A stretch of 64,000 nucleotides of DNA from Photobacterium rosenbergii (GTDB lineage: Bacteria > Pseudomonadota > Gammaproteobacteria > Enterobacterales > Vibrionaceae): assembly GCF_003026455.1 (NCBI RefSeq), contig NZ_PYMB01000003.1:124001-188000 (forward strand). Direction: 5' to 3'. The notes below the pieces were generated by a model that was not told the origin of the DNA, made no database searches, and saw only the letters and a list, made by a program, of their open reading frames with translations. This document shows positions 1 to 9,120 of this stretch, in pieces. Numbering within the stretch: position 1 is the stretch's first letter; each line of letters starts with the position of its first letter. The translations under genes and the position numbers were made by a program.

Positions 1-48
1 CAGCATCAGGAAGATGACAATTTTAGCAATCATCTTTTGTAAGCGCAT
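1..48 (-). CDS. 5' end of an exported or membrane protein (partial)
   Basis: The first 16 codons of a minus-strand gene run off the left edge of the window. They begin with ATG at 48 and encode a start typical of a signal peptide or first membrane segment: M-R-L-Q-K-M followed by a hydrophobic run (IAKIVIFLML). A weak AAGGG lies just upstream. The family cannot be identified from so little sequence. Confidence 0.4.
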   Translation of the reverse strand, partial: MRLQKMIAKIVIFLML

Positions 49-65
49 AACAACCCTTGGTTTGG

Positions 66-139
66 TGGACAAGCACATTATATCCATCATTTCTGGAATT
101 GGACAATCTCAGTCTCAAGAAAGGGCACTATTTGGACAA
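66..139. promoter_or_regulatory. Three TGGACAA direct repeats in a divergent promoter region
   Basis: The heptamer TGGACAA occurs at 66-72, 100-106 and 133-139, all in the same orientation and 34 and 33 bp apart, about three helical turns. The region lies between the partial minus-strand gene (start 48) and the plus-strand HTH gene (start 321). I infer regularly spaced protein-binding sites. No known regulator is recognised. Confidence 0.3.
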
Positions 140-320
140 AAAATGACAAGCCTATGAATGCCCGCTTGTTTTTTGTGAAATACCGGCCACCCCTTATGTG
201 ACGTGGGTTTGAAAGCCTTCAAGCCTTACTTTTCTCTGACAAAACAGATTTAAGGATCAGCTTAAATAAGTGCAACGAAAAAATACAAGTGCGCTAGGCA
301 CAGGGCGCAAGGAAACTAAG

Positions 321-677
321 ATGCAATATACAGAACAAGACCGTCAGGTACTTCATGATACTTGGATGAGCTACAAAGCAAAAATGCGAGTAACCCAGAT
401 CGAAATGGCTAAGCGCCTTGGGGTGAGCCAACTGGTCTTTTCTGACATCCTTCGTGGTAGTGTTCCTTTGGAGCACCGTTTTGTCACTCAATTCTGTAGC
501 TATATCGGCGTCGATCCAATCCTGACTTTGCCTTCGCTTCGCAATCAGATGAGCGGTGATATGCCAAACTCGGTGACTCTGACTAATACCTTTATTGTTG
601 ATGGTGACATCAAGAATGTACGCTATGAAGGCAATCAACTGGTTGTAGAATACGTACATAGCGTTGAAGTGCATTAA
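321..677 (+). CDS. Small XRE-like helix-turn-helix regulator
   Basis: A 118-residue protein whose N-terminal half carries a Cro/C1-type helix-turn-helix (residues about 22-60: TQIEMAKRLGVSQLVFSDILRG). The C-terminal part is short, beta-rich and unassigned. An in-frame GTG exists at 270, but ATG at 321 has a good AAGGAA SD at 309-314 and removes an unlikely basic extension, so it is preferred. It is probably a DNA-binding regulator; its target is unknown. A strong hairpin terminator follows. Three TGGACAA repeats upstream may be its own operators (inference). Confidence 0.75.
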   Translation: MQYTEQDRQVLHDTWMSYKAKMRVTQIEMAKRLGVSQLVFSDILRGSVPLEHRFVTQFCSYIGVDPILTLPSLRNQMSGDMPNSVTLTNTFIVDGDIKNVRYEGNQLVVEYVHSVEVH

Positions 678-718
678 ACCCGTTTGTATTAACCCTTTGT
701 GATGCATTCCGAGTCTGA

Positions 719-766
719 CACCTCTGCGGATAGTTTATTCATTAAATTATCGGCAGAGGTGTTTTT
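719..766 (+). terminator. Factor-independent terminator
   Basis: CACCTCTGC (719-727) pairs perfectly with GCAGAGGTG (753-761). An inner GATA/TATC pair extends the stem, and a T-rich tract follows. It closes the HTH gene and could also act for the convergent AEC gene. Confidence 0.75.
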
Positions 767-768
767 GT

Positions 769-1647
769 TTAAGCCAAAGACAATGAAAACATCAGCAAAA
801 GAGGCAGAGCGAAAATGCTGAAGAAGTTACCGAAGAGCACCATTGATGCGACATTGTTAGGTTCAACGACAAAGCGCTCGGCATAAAGGTAGTTCATGAC
901 TGCTGGTGGTAACATAGTGAATAGCACCATCATTTGCAGTTCTAGCGTCGGGAGTGGAACAAAGAAGTAGATCAGTGAAAACGCCACAGCACCGGTGGCC
1001 AGTGATTGACAAGTACAAACCAACCCTATCTTTAGTCCTTCCAGACGTAAATGACACATTTGCGCACCTAACGACAGCAACATAACCGGTACAGCTGCTT
1101 GCCCAAGCAACGCAGTAGCGTCATACAATGGTTTCCAAACGCCCACACCACTGATATTGACAAGCAAGGCCGCACAGGTCGCAATGAATATTGGCATCTT
1201 AATCATCTGCTTGAAAGGGTTCCCATTACTGAGCATGGCCAAGCCGAGGCTACTGTGGACGCAAGCCGAGACCACAAACAGTAAAACCGCCGGGGCGAGT
1301 GCAGAGTCACCAAAGGCATAGGTAAATAGGGGGATGGCGAGGTTACCGCTATTGCGGAACATCTGGGGTGGCGCCCACGCTTTGTAATTGAGTTTGCTGA
1401 ACCGGCAAACAGGTATCATGAGAATACCCGGGATGAAGACTGCAATGAGAGAGGCATAAAGTAGGGGAAGTTGTTCCACATCAAGGGGCATAGCCACTAA
1501 AGACGAGAAGACCAAGGCTGGGGTAAAGGCATCCATGTTTATTCGGTTGATAGGCCGGAAATCTGGTTTTAACCATCGACCAACGGCAAAGCCAATCAGT
1601 ACCAAAGTGAATACGGGAAAGAGGATCCCTACAATTTGTTCTAGCAT
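769..1647 (-). CDS. AEC (auxin efflux carrier) family permease
   Basis: A 292-residue, very hydrophobic protein with about ten membrane segments. It begins with MLEQIVGILFPVFTLVLIGF, and has the charged loop and N-terminal GxxxGR pattern of the AEC family. Family members export small organic acids or amino acids across the inner membrane; the substrate here cannot be read from sequence. Length is close to E. coli YfdV-type proteins. It is monocistronic, convergent with the HTH gene and codirectional with pgpB upstream, from which it is separated by about 250 bp containing a large inverted repeat. Confidence 0.85.
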   Translation of the reverse strand: MLEQIVGILFPVFTLVLIGFAVGRWLKPDFRPINRINMDAFTPALVFSSLVAMPLDVEQLPLLYASLIAVFIPGILMIPVCRFSKLNYKAWAPPQMFRNSGNLAIPLFTYAFGDSALAPAVLLFVVSACVHSSLGLAMLSNGNPFKQMIKMPIFIATCAALLVNISGVGVWKPLYDATALLGQAAVPVMLLSLGAQMCHLRLEGLKIGLVCTCQSLATGAVAFSLIYFFVPLPTLELQMMVLFTMLPPAVMNYLYAERFVVEPNNVASMVLFGNFFSIFALPLLLMFSLSLA

Positions 1648-1785
1648 GCTATCCCTTATGCCAATATAGATTTACCCCAATCAAATTACCGTATTTCAGA
1701 GTATGTAGATAGGGCGTTATTGATAAAGAGTGAGGAAAAATTCTGATGAAAGGCTTAGCTAAGGCGTTGTGCTGAAAGCATTATT

Positions 1786-1830
1786 TTGCTGATCAAGACA
1801 AAGGTAGGGAATATGTGTCTTGATCAGCAA
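1786..1830. repeat. 15-bp perfect inverted repeat
   Basis: TTGCTGATCAAGACA (1786-1800) is followed after 15 nt by its exact reverse complement (1816-1830). It sits downstream of pgpB and upstream of the AEC gene. No T-tract follows on either strand, so it is not a classical terminator. It could be an mRNA-stabilising hairpin or a binding site for a dimeric protein. Confidence 0.6.
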
Positions 1831-1895
1831 GGTACTTTCAAGGTTCTTTGAGGGTTTACTGACTGTGTGGGAAGTTTATTTACAAGCTTGCCTGT

Positions 1896-2642
1896 TTAAC
1901 TAGCTTGTTCAGTCAGTTTACTTTGCTTTTCCGGCGAGAGTCCCCACTCAGGAATGCAAAGGTACAAACATGCCGCGCCGAAGATAGAGGCCAGCAGATC
2001 TGTCGGCCAGTGCATACCCAACCAGATACGGCTGATACCGACACCCACTGCCCATACAATAATGATGGTGGCAGGTATGATCTGACGACGCCTCAAGAAG
2101 AAACCACCCCAGAAAGCGACACAGACAGCGGTAAAAATCGTGTGGCCGGATGGTAGCGAATAGTTCGTTTCTCCCTGCCAATGACTAATACGCCAGTGGC
2201 TGACACTTTTGCTGGCTTCTTGCACGGCCTTATCTTTGTTTTCATTGCTCAGTGCATAGAAGGCTTGCGGGCTTTCGACAATGTGAAGCGCTTGTAGTTC
2301 ATGCGTATATGGTCGAGGGACTTCAGTGATGTGCTTCATCACATTTTTGGCGACAAAACTTAATGCCAGCAGAAGAGCAAACTGAATACCTATTTTTATC
2401 AGTGACTTGCGTGGTAGTCTTAATACAATCGGAATGAGCATAAACACGGCGACTGAAACCAGAAAGCCTGGGTTGCCTGCTGAGTGTGTTAGGAGTGAAA
2501 ACAGCATTCCGCTGGTATCAGAGACAGGCCCATTCAAGTTGGCTTGAGAATAAAATACCAATACCGCAGACAAGACAGTAGTCATTAACAGGAGTGCGAT
2601 AAGGCCGGGTATTTTTTGTTGGATGAATGGACGGAGAGACAT
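1896..2642 (-). CDS. pgpB: PAP2-family phosphatase, PgpB-like
   Basis: A 248-residue inner-membrane phosphatase with the three PAP2 signature motifs: K-x6-RP (KHITEVPRP, about residue 105), PSGH (LPSGHT, about 165) and SR-x5-H-x3-D (SRIWLGMHWPTD, about 205). Six hydrophobic segments match E. coli PgpB (254 aa), which dephosphorylates phosphatidylglycerol phosphate, undecaprenyl pyrophosphate and related lipids on the periplasmic face. ATG at 2642 is preferred to the in-frame TTG at 2648. Orthology to PgpB rather than another PAP2 enzyme is inferred from size and membrane topology. Confidence 0.8.
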   Translation of the reverse strand: MSLRPFIQQKIPGLIALLLMTTVLSAVLVFYSQANLNGPVSDTSGMLFSLLTHSAGNPGFLVSVAVFMLIPIVLRLPRKSLIKIGIQFALLLALSFVAKNVMKHITEVPRPYTHELQALHIVESPQAFYALSNENKDKAVQEASKSVSHWRISHWQGETNYSLPSGHTIFTAVCVAFWGGFFLRRRQIIPATIIIVWAVGVGISRIWLGMHWPTDLLASIFGAACLYLCIPEWGLSPEKQSKLTEQAS

Positions 2643-2748
2643 AATCAATACACTTCATAAAATGGAGACGGGATTCTATCAGAGTTTACTCGCGAAAAAG
2701 TAAAATAAGTGTCATAAACCGTTAGCCTAAGTTTAGTAAGGAAAAAAA

Positions 2749-3684
2749 ATGAAAATTGCCCTAATCGGATTAGGCGATATTGCTGTTAAAGCCCACTTGC
2801 CAGTAATAACCCAAATGGAAAATGTGGAGTGGGTGTTTTGTACCCGTAACCCTGAACGCTTACAGCAGCTGGCCAAGAAGTACCATGTGAAGGAATCCTA
2901 TACAGATTATCGTGACCTCGCTAAGGCTGGGGTAGATGCTGTTATGATCCACAGTGCGACGTCTTCACATCCTATGATAGCCGAGTATTTTCTGAAACTT
3001 GGTGTTCCTGTCTTTGTTGACAAGCCTCTGGCGGATAACTACCAGCAGTGCGAGCAACTCTATGATCTTGCAGAAAGTCATCAGGTTCCTCTATTTATGG
3101 GGTTCAACCGTCGTTATATCCCGCTTTATCAACAATTCTTGCCGGGCGTAACAGGCGATAACCAGACTACACCTCCACTATTGTCATTACGCTGGGAGAA
3201 GCATCGCCATGATTTGCCGGGGGAGGCGCGTACTTTCATTTTTGACGACTTCATTCACCCGCTAGACAGTATTAATGTTAATGCCAGCATTTCACCAGAT
3301 GATACCTTTGTGACTAGACAATTTGTTCAAAGAGGCGGGCAAACTTTATTGGGTAGATTGGATGTGCAATGGCAGCAGGGGGAAACACTTTTCCATGCCT
3401 CTATGAACAGGCAGAACGGCGCGACAATGGAAACGGTATCGGCCAACTATCAAAATGTCAGTTACCGGTTTGACTCCTTTACCGAGGGAAGTTGTTGGCA
3501 GGGTAATAAAGAAGAGCGTCTGAAACTCGCTGATTGGACACCCATGCTGGCAGCCAAAGGCTTTCATGCCATGGCTGAACACTGGTTAGAGGTGGTAAGT
3601 GCAGGAAAACAGTCACAATCTCTTACTCAACGTAACCTGCATAGCCATCTGTTAGCGGAGCACTTGGTTAAACAAATGAAATGA
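2749..3684 (+). CDS. Gfo/Idh/MocA-family oxidoreductase, MviM/YceM-like
   Basis: A 311-residue NAD(P)-dependent oxidoreductase. The Rossmann fingerprint GLGDIAVKAHLP is at residues 7-18 and the family Lys motif is VDKPLA (about residue 90). Length and N-terminal sequence match the MviM/YceM branch. The substrate is unknown; relatives act on sugars or inositols. The ATG at 2749 has a weak AAGGAAAAAAA SD region. It is divergent from pgpB (106 bp between starts) and probably single-gene. Confidence 0.8.
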   Translation: MKIALIGLGDIAVKAHLPVITQMENVEWVFCTRNPERLQQLAKKYHVKESYTDYRDLAKAGVDAVMIHSATSSHPMIAEYFLKLGVPVFVDKPLADNYQQCEQLYDLAESHQVPLFMGFNRRYIPLYQQFLPGVTGDNQTTPPLLSLRWEKHRHDLPGEARTFIFDDFIHPLDSINVNASISPDDTFVTRQFVQRGGQTLLGRLDVQWQQGETLFHASMNRQNGATMETVSANYQNVSYRFDSFTEGSCWQGNKEERLKLADWTPMLAAKGFHAMAEHWLEVVSAGKQSQSLTQRNLHSHLLAEHLVKQMK

Positions 3685-3727
3685 GGTGAGTATTGTTGGC
3701 ATTTTCATACTTCGAATTTGATGTAAT

Positions 3728-3743
3728 TTTGAACCACATCACA
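3728..3743. promoter_or_regulatory. Possible CRP-binding site
   Basis: TTTGA-ACCACA-TCACA matches 9 of 10 conserved positions of the CRP consensus TGTGA-N6-TCACA. It lies about 205 bp upstream of the BCCT transporter start. This is consensus matching only. Confidence 0.3.
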
Positions 3744-3947
3744 AAAAATATTTCGTGTTCAAAGCATTTAACCCGGAGTGGGTAGCAAGCCTTATAACTA
3801 CCTATAATAGTTGAGTATTTTGCTGGGTCGTAGATAAATGATGCTATGTATTTGAGTTGTCATTATAAAATATAAAGAAATATTTCACTGGTGTGGTGGG
3901 GGATGAGCTGTTAAAGTGCCGCCCCTCACACACACCGTGAGATTATT

Positions 3948-5522
3948 ATGCTAAGCAATACCCTAAAAGGTAGCGACAAAAAAGTTTCAGTTCTAACTAT
4001 TAGTTTCCTAGGACTGTTTCTCCTCTTCTCCCTCTACGATTTGCAATTAATCAGTCAGATCATTAATACCGCGTTTTCGTATTCGACAGCTGCATTTGGC
4101 CAGTTTTGGCAGTGGCTGATGGTAATTAACCTCGTTATTGCCCTCGTCATTGCGGTAAGCCCATATGGCAAGCAACGCCTTGGCGCTATAAATAGCAAGC
4201 CTACAATCGGTACATTCCGTTGGTTGGCAATGATCATGTGTACTCTGCTAGCAGGTGGTGGTGTGTTCTGGTCAGCGGCAGAGCCTATCTATCATTTCAT
4301 GACAATGCCGCCAAGTTTTGATGGCGTTGAAGCGCAATCAGCAGCTGCAGTTGTTCCGGCTCTTAGCCAAAGCTTCATGCATTGGGGCTTTCTGGCATGG
4401 GCTGCACTAGGCACGCTAGCAACGATTGTTCTGATGTACGCACACCATCAAGGTGGGGTAAAACTTCGCCCTCGTGCTTTGCTATATCCTCTTGTAGGTA
4501 ATAAGTTGGAGAACCATTGGGTTGGTTCTGTGATTGATGCATGTTCAATCATTGCGGTAGCGGCAGGCACAATTGGGCCGATTGGTTTCCTTGCCTCTCA
4601 GTTGGGTTACAGCCTTGAAGTCGTTGCAGGTATTGAAAATAATGCCTCTGGTCAAATGGTGATTTTGGCCGTCGTTGTGGCAATTTACTCGCTATCAGCA
4701 TTTACCGGTATGGATAAAGGCCTTCAATGGCTGAGTCGTTTTAATATTGTCGGTGCGTTTGCTTTGCTGATGGTTATGCTGGTGTTTGGTCCAACCCAAT
4801 TTATCTTTGAACATTTCGGACTGGCTTTTGCTTCTTACATCCAGCATTTGCCTGAAATGAGCGTGAATGCTGACAGCCCAGCGTGGAGTCAGTGGTGGAC
4901 TTGGTTCTTCTGGGGCTGGTTTATCGGCTTCGCACCTATGATGGCCATCTTTATTGCGCGCATCTCTGAAGGCCGTAGTATCCGTGAACTGATTCTGACC
5001 ATCGCAGTAGCAGCGCCGATCGTAACCAACTTCTGGTTTACTGTATTGGGCGGAACCGGAATTTTCTTTGAACTGCAGGTTCCAGGCAGTATTTCAGGCC
5101 CGCTTGCTGACTCAGGCTTGCCAGCGGTATTGCTAGCGTCATTGGCTCAGTTGCCATTCAACGAGCTTTTGATTCCGGCATTCTTGGTATTGACGACAAC
5201 GTTTGTTGTGACAACGGGCGATTCAATGGCTTACTCAATTGCCCTTGTGGTTTCTGGCGATAACCAGCCATCAAAATCACAGCGTCTGTTCTGGGCATTG
5301 GCGATGGGCGTGATTGCAGGGGTACTTCTACTTGCTGGTGACGGCGGCTTGAACGCATTGCAGTCGTTCATCGTGATCACTGCAGTACCTGTTTCCATTT
5401 TGATTGCTGTGACGCTGGTTACTGGTCCTATTGCCGTTCTTAGGATGCAGGGCAAGAAGGCAGAATCACAAGCTAAAGCACAGCAAAGCTGGGACCAAAC
5501 AGAAGTGGTCAGTCAGTCGTAA
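3948..5522 (+). CDS. BCCT-family betaine/carnitine/choline-type transporter
   Basis: A 524-residue secondary transporter with about twelve membrane segments. The BCCT signature, a tryptophan-rich stretch (WSQWWTWFFWGWFIGF) followed by PMMAIFIARISEGR, lies at about residues 312-341. Family members import betaine, choline, carnitine or DMSP with Na+ or H+ for osmoprotection, which suits a marine organism. The short cytosolic C-terminus lacks an obvious regulatory extension. It stands alone: long AT-rich leader, then a very strong terminator. The substrate is not assignable. Confidence 0.9.
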   Translation: MLSNTLKGSDKKVSVLTISFLGLFLLFSLYDLQLISQIINTAFSYSTAAFGQFWQWLMVINLVIALVIAVSPYGKQRLGAINSKPTIGTFRWLAMIMCTLLAGGGVFWSAAEPIYHFMTMPPSFDGVEAQSAAAVVPALSQSFMHWGFLAWAALGTLATIVLMYAHHQGGVKLRPRALLYPLVGNKLENHWVGSVIDACSIIAVAAGTIGPIGFLASQLGYSLEVVAGIENNASGQMVILAVVVAIYSLSAFTGMDKGLQWLSRFNIVGAFALLMVMLVFGPTQFIFEHFGLAFASYIQHLPEMSVNADSPAWSQWWTWFFWGWFIGFAPMMAIFIARISEGRSIRELILTIAVAAPIVTNFWFTVLGGTGIFFELQVPGSISGPLADSGLPAVLLASLAQLPFNELLIPAFLVLTTTFVVTTGDSMAYSIALVVSGDNQPSKSQRLFWALAMGVIAGVLLLAGDGGLNALQSFIVITAVPVSILIAVTLVTGPIAVLRMQGKKAESQAKAQQSWDQTEVVSQS

Positions 5523-5543
5523 ACTGATTTTACTTGATGATTT

Positions 5544-5580
5544 AAAGCGCAAGCCATTGATGTGGCTTGCGCTTTTTTTT
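5544..5580 (+). terminator. Strong factor-independent terminator
   Basis: A 13-bp perfect stem, AAAGCGCAAGCCA (5544-5556) with TGGCTTGCGCTTT (5563-5575), a 6-nt loop and a run of eight T. It closes the BCCT gene. Confidence 0.9.
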
Positions 5581-5609
5581 GCCAAGACTCAGGTCTAAAT
5601 CGGTCGGGG

Positions 5610-6578
5610 TTAAGTCAGTATTAAACCATCTTGATAAACCAAACCATCATCACGGTCATGTTTTAACAGCACTGGGCCATCTAGATCGACTAATGCAGCT
5701 TGGCTGGCAACAGGCAGGGCCGCCTCCATAGCAAGTGATGTACCGACCATGCAACCGACCATGACCTCCAGCCCTTGTGCTCGAGCCTGCTGTGCAAGCT
5801 TTATGGCTTCAGTTAACCCGCCAGTTTTATCTAGCTTGATATTGATCATCTCGTAGCAACCCACCAATTTTGCTAGATCATCACTGGTATGGCAGCTTTC
5901 ATCAGCACACAGAGGGATAGGGTGAGGTATGCCCTTCAACAAATGATCTTTCCCTGCTGGAACCGGTTGTTCAATCATCCGAATGTTGTATTCATTCAGT
6001 GAGGTGAACAATTCGGTTAAAGGTTCATGTTCCCATGCTTCGTTGGCATCCAAGATAATTTCGCACTCGGGTGCCGCATTTCGAACTGCTGCAACCCGCT
6101 CGATGATGAGTTTGTCATCAAGTTTTACCTTGAGTAACTTTGCCCCTAAATCACAAAGCTCACTCGCTTGTTGGGCCATTGTTGACGGAGTGTCGATAGA
6201 TACCGTCATAGCCGTGGTGATCTGCTGCTTGATATCAAACAGCGGTGCAGGGAAGTTTGTTCCTGCATTGAGCCGCCAAAGCGCACAGTCGATAGCATTC
6301 CTTGCCGCTCCGGCAGGCAATTGTGGTACGAGTTCTTGCTGAACCGATTTGGCTGATAGGTCTGGCTGCTGTGCAAGAGCATCACTAAAGCCTTCTATTT
6401 GCTTGATAACACTTTCGATGCTCTCGCCATAGCGAGCATAAGGAGTACATTCAGCTGTTGCACTACGATCCCCTAGCTTTACCGTTGCAACAACAACATC
6501 TTGATGGGTGCGGCTACCACGGGAAATAACAAATGGCCTTGCCAGTTCGAAGCGTTCATGACGAGCAGAGATTTCCAT
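5610..6578 (-). CDS. dgcA: Enolase-superfamily epimerase, N-acetyl-D-glutamate racemase DgcA / dipeptide epimerase
   Basis: A 322-residue enolase-superfamily enzyme. It has the K-x-K pair (LLKVKLD), metal ligands in ILDANEAW, IEQPVP and CADES, and a second catalytic lysine in INIKLDKTGG. Similar proteins were called L-Ala-D/L-Glu epimerases. When paired with DgcN, the family is described as racemising N-acetyl-D-glutamate in a D-glutamate catabolic route. The longer ORF begins at 6737, but ATG at 6578 has a clear AGGAGT SD and gives the family length. It lies 10 nt after dgcN, so the two form an operon. Confidence 0.85.
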   Translation of the reverse strand: MEISARHERFELARPFVISRGSRTHQDVVVATVKLGDRSATAECTPYARYGESIESVIKQIEGFSDALAQQPDLSAKSVQQELVPQLPAGAARNAIDCALWRLNAGTNFPAPLFDIKQQITTAMTVSIDTPSTMAQQASELCDLGAKLLKVKLDDKLIIERVAAVRNAAPECEIILDANEAWEHEPLTELFTSLNEYNIRMIEQPVPAGKDHLLKGIPHPIPLCADESCHTSDDLAKLVGCYEMINIKLDKTGGLTEAIKLAQQARAQGLEVMVGCMVGTSLAMEAALPVASQAALVDLDGPVLLKHDRDDGLVYQDGLILT

Positions 6579-6588
6579 TGGCACTCCT

Positions 6589-7593
6589 TTAATGCTGGTG
6601 AAGTTGCTCGGCAATAGCAGAGACACCAAATCGAACCGGGTCGGTGACAGGCAATTGGAATTGGCTGGCAAGCTGTTCACAGTATGCCCGGGCATCTTCA
6701 ATATCCAGTGCTGAAGTATTGAGGCAGATCCCAACAAATTTAGCTTCGGGATTGGTCAGGCGGGCAGCCATCAGGTTTGCTTCCATAACAGGGGCTAAAT
6801 CCGGCATAGGCATATGAGGTAAGTGGCGAATGTGCTGACGTCCCACTTCGTGGCAAAGCACCAGTGCATCTGGCTGGGCGCCGTGCAAAAGTCCTAAACT
6901 TACGCCTGCGAATGAAGGGTTGAGTAGTGAGCCCTGTCCCTCGATGATGTCCCAGTCATGGTCATCAAATGCAGGACTGATAGCTTCAGTGGCACCAGAA
7001 ATAAAATCAGCCACCACCGCATCAATGGCTATTCCTTTGCCAGAGATAAAAATGCCGGTCTGGCCTGTGGCGCAGAATTGGGCTTTTAGGCCTTGCTTGT
7101 TCATCTCTTTTTCAAGGGCGAGGGACGTATACATTTTACCGACAGAGCAATCTGTTCCGACAGTTAACAGCCTTTTACCTGCGCGGGGTTTTCCGTTTCC
7201 TACTTCCAAACCACCATCGAAGTGCCTGATGTCGAATAACTTACAATTATTGGCCCTGGCTTTCTGTGCCAATGTTGGGTTATCACCCAGTCGTTGGTGC
7301 ATACCTGACGCTAAGTTAAAACCTATGTCGAGGGCGCGTTCAAGTGTCGTCAGCCAACTTTGCGGAATAAAACCACCTGAGTTCGCCGTTCCCAAAACCA
7401 ACGTTCTTGCACCCTTGGCATACGCATCTTCTAAGGAGAGATCCGCTAGTTCAAGACTGACAGTCTCTGGTGTTAGTCGAAGCTGGCCGATACAGATTTC
7501 CGGTCGCCATTGAAGTATTCCCCTAGCCGTTTTGGCAGAGAGAGGATCTGTGACATCGCCGAGGAACAAGAGGTAAGGTTGTGGAATTTGCAT
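6589..7593 (-). CDS. dgcN: DUF1611-family N-acetyltransferase DgcN
   Basis: A 334-residue cytosolic protein of the DUF1611 family with a C-terminal P-loop-like segment (TVGTDCSVGKM, about residues 144-154) and a conserved region with GQGSLLNPSFAGVSLGLLHG. Family knowledge: DgcN N-acetylates D-glutamate so that DgcA can racemise the product. The gene order dgcN-dgcA with only 10 nt between them supports this assignment over older names (NAD-dependent epimerase-like). ATG at 7593 is preceded by a modest AAGGAT SD. No regulator gene is adjacent. Confidence 0.8.
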   Translation of the reverse strand: MQIPQPYLLFLGDVTDPLSAKTARGILQWRPEICIGQLRLTPETVSLELADLSLEDAYAKGARTLVLGTANSGGFIPQSWLTTLERALDIGFNLASGMHQRLGDNPTLAQKARANNCKLFDIRHFDGGLEVGNGKPRAGKRLLTVGTDCSVGKMYTSLALEKEMNKQGLKAQFCATGQTGIFISGKGIAIDAVVADFISGATEAISPAFDDHDWDIIEGQGSLLNPSFAGVSLGLLHGAQPDALVLCHEVGRQHIRHLPHMPMPDLAPVMEANLMAARLTNPEAKFVGICLNTSALDIEDARAYCEQLASQFQLPVTDPVRFGVSAIAEQLHQH

Positions 7594-7768
7594 GGTTCAT
7601 CCTTGGTATTTGCTATCGTAATAACACCTTAAATCAGCTTAGACGCAAGCTCGAATACTTAAATGTTTCAACGGTATAACTTCAGGTTATAGTCGCTTAG
7701 TTGCTACAACTCCATTACTCAGTATCAGCTAGTTTAAAAGAAAAAGAGAACCGAATAGGTAATGTGTA

Positions 7769-9109
7769 ATGCGTTTAGCAAAGAAAGTAATAGGCTTGCT
7801 GCTGGGGGTTACGACTTGTGGTTGCACAACCTATGGGAAAGTCGTCAATGAGCCTAAGCTTGCTTTGAATACAGAGAACACCTATTCACTCACGACAGCT
7901 GCAAATAGGGTTAATAAGGGGGAAATTACTGTCGCTATCGCCATGTCTGGCGGTGGAACACGGGCTGCAGCATTATCATACGGCGTGATGAAAGCGCTGA
8001 GAGATACATCACTAAAGCTCGAGCAACCCACAAAGCCTGTCCTGGAAGAAGTTGATTTTATCAGTTCGGTATCTGGTGGCAGTTTTACTGCGGCATATTA
8101 CGGCCTGTATGGCGATAAGCTCTTTTCTGATTTTGAGGGAGACTTTCTTTATCACAGTATCAGTGATGATCTCTTTTCGCGTGTTTTAAGCCCGAAGACT
8201 TGGTTCACTACCGGGGGAAGGACCCAGCGGACTATCGATTACTATCAACAAAATCTATTTTATGGCGCTACTTTTGCCGATATGAACCGGCCAGATAAAC
8301 CTATCGTGGTGGTTAATGCATCAGACTTAGGGGGCGGAATAAGGTTTTCGTTCCTTCAAGAATATTTTGATCTGTTGTGTTCGGATTTATCAACCTATCC
8401 TGTTGCCAATGCAGTAACGGCTTCCTCGGCGGTACCTTTGGTATTTAATCCCGTTGTCCTGAGAAACCATGAAGGTTGCGAGCAAAGCCAGCTTATTGAA
8501 TTATCTTCAGATGATGATAGAAAGGCACATACCCGGCATACGGTCGAAGGGTTGAAAAGTTATCAAGATAAATACGACAGGACGTTTATTCATCTTGTCG
8601 ACGGCGGTATTACTGACAATCTTGGGTTGTTGTCGTTTTATGATGTCATTGAAAGTTCAGGAGGCGGTGAAGCATTCTTTAAGCGAATTGGTGCAAAGCC
8701 ATTGCCGCATTTTGTGATGATTGTTGTCGACGCCTCAACATCACCTGATTTTCAGATGGAGCGATCAACCAAAGAACCGACAATCAGAGAGACGTTGTCG
8801 GCGATGACAGATATACAGCTCCACCGCTTTAATGACGCATCTAAAAGCTTGTTTGCAAGAACAATGGATCGATGGGCAACGATTCTATCAACGGAAGACG
8901 TACAGATGTCGACTTACTTTGTTGATATCAACCTGCAAGATGTGACGGATATAAAGCAAAAGCATTATCTCAATCAGATCCCGACAGATTTGAGCTTGGA
9001 TCCTGAACAGGTGGATGCCTTAATTGAAGAAGGGTATCAACAGCTAATGCAAAATGAGTCCTTTCAAGCGTTTCTCAGTAATTACAGTGCTGATGAAGAA
9101 GATCTTTAG
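7769..9109 (+). CDS. Patatin-like phospholipase, probable lipoprotein
   Basis: A 446-residue patatin-domain protein. The N-terminus is a signal sequence with cysteines at 17 and 19; C17 (VTTC) or C19 could be lipidated, though neither gives an ideal lipobox. The oxyanion motif SGGGTRAA is at 60-67. The serine motif SVSGG (nucleophile probably S102) has Ser in place of the first Gly of GxSxG, and the dyad motif DGG begins at D278. The predicted role is an envelope acyl hydrolase acting on membrane lipids. It is monocistronic and followed by a nested inverted repeat. Confidence 0.8.
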   Translation: MRLAKKVIGLLLGVTTCGCTTYGKVVNEPKLALNTENTYSLTTAANRVNKGEITVAIAMSGGGTRAAALSYGVMKALRDTSLKLEQPTKPVLEEVDFISSVSGGSFTAAYYGLYGDKLFSDFEGDFLYHSISDDLFSRVLSPKTWFTTGGRTQRTIDYYQQNLFYGATFADMNRPDKPIVVVNASDLGGGIRFSFLQEYFDLLCSDLSTYPVANAVTASSAVPLVFNPVVLRNHEGCEQSQLIELSSDDDRKAHTRHTVEGLKSYQDKYDRTFIHLVDGGITDNLGLLSFYDVIESSGGGEAFFKRIGAKPLPHFVMIVVDASTSPDFQMERSTKEPTIRETLSAMTDIQLHRFNDASKSLFARTMDRWATILSTEDVQMSTYFVDINLQDVTDIKQKHYLNQIPTDLSLDPEQVDALIEEGYQQLMQNESFQAFLSNYSADEEDL

Positions 9110-9120
9110 CTTCATTTCTA

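Noticed and set aside
6920..7513. Plus-strand ORF of 197 codons inside dgcN
   Set aside because: A shadow of the dgcN reading frame; Ser/Ala-rich composition, no SD.
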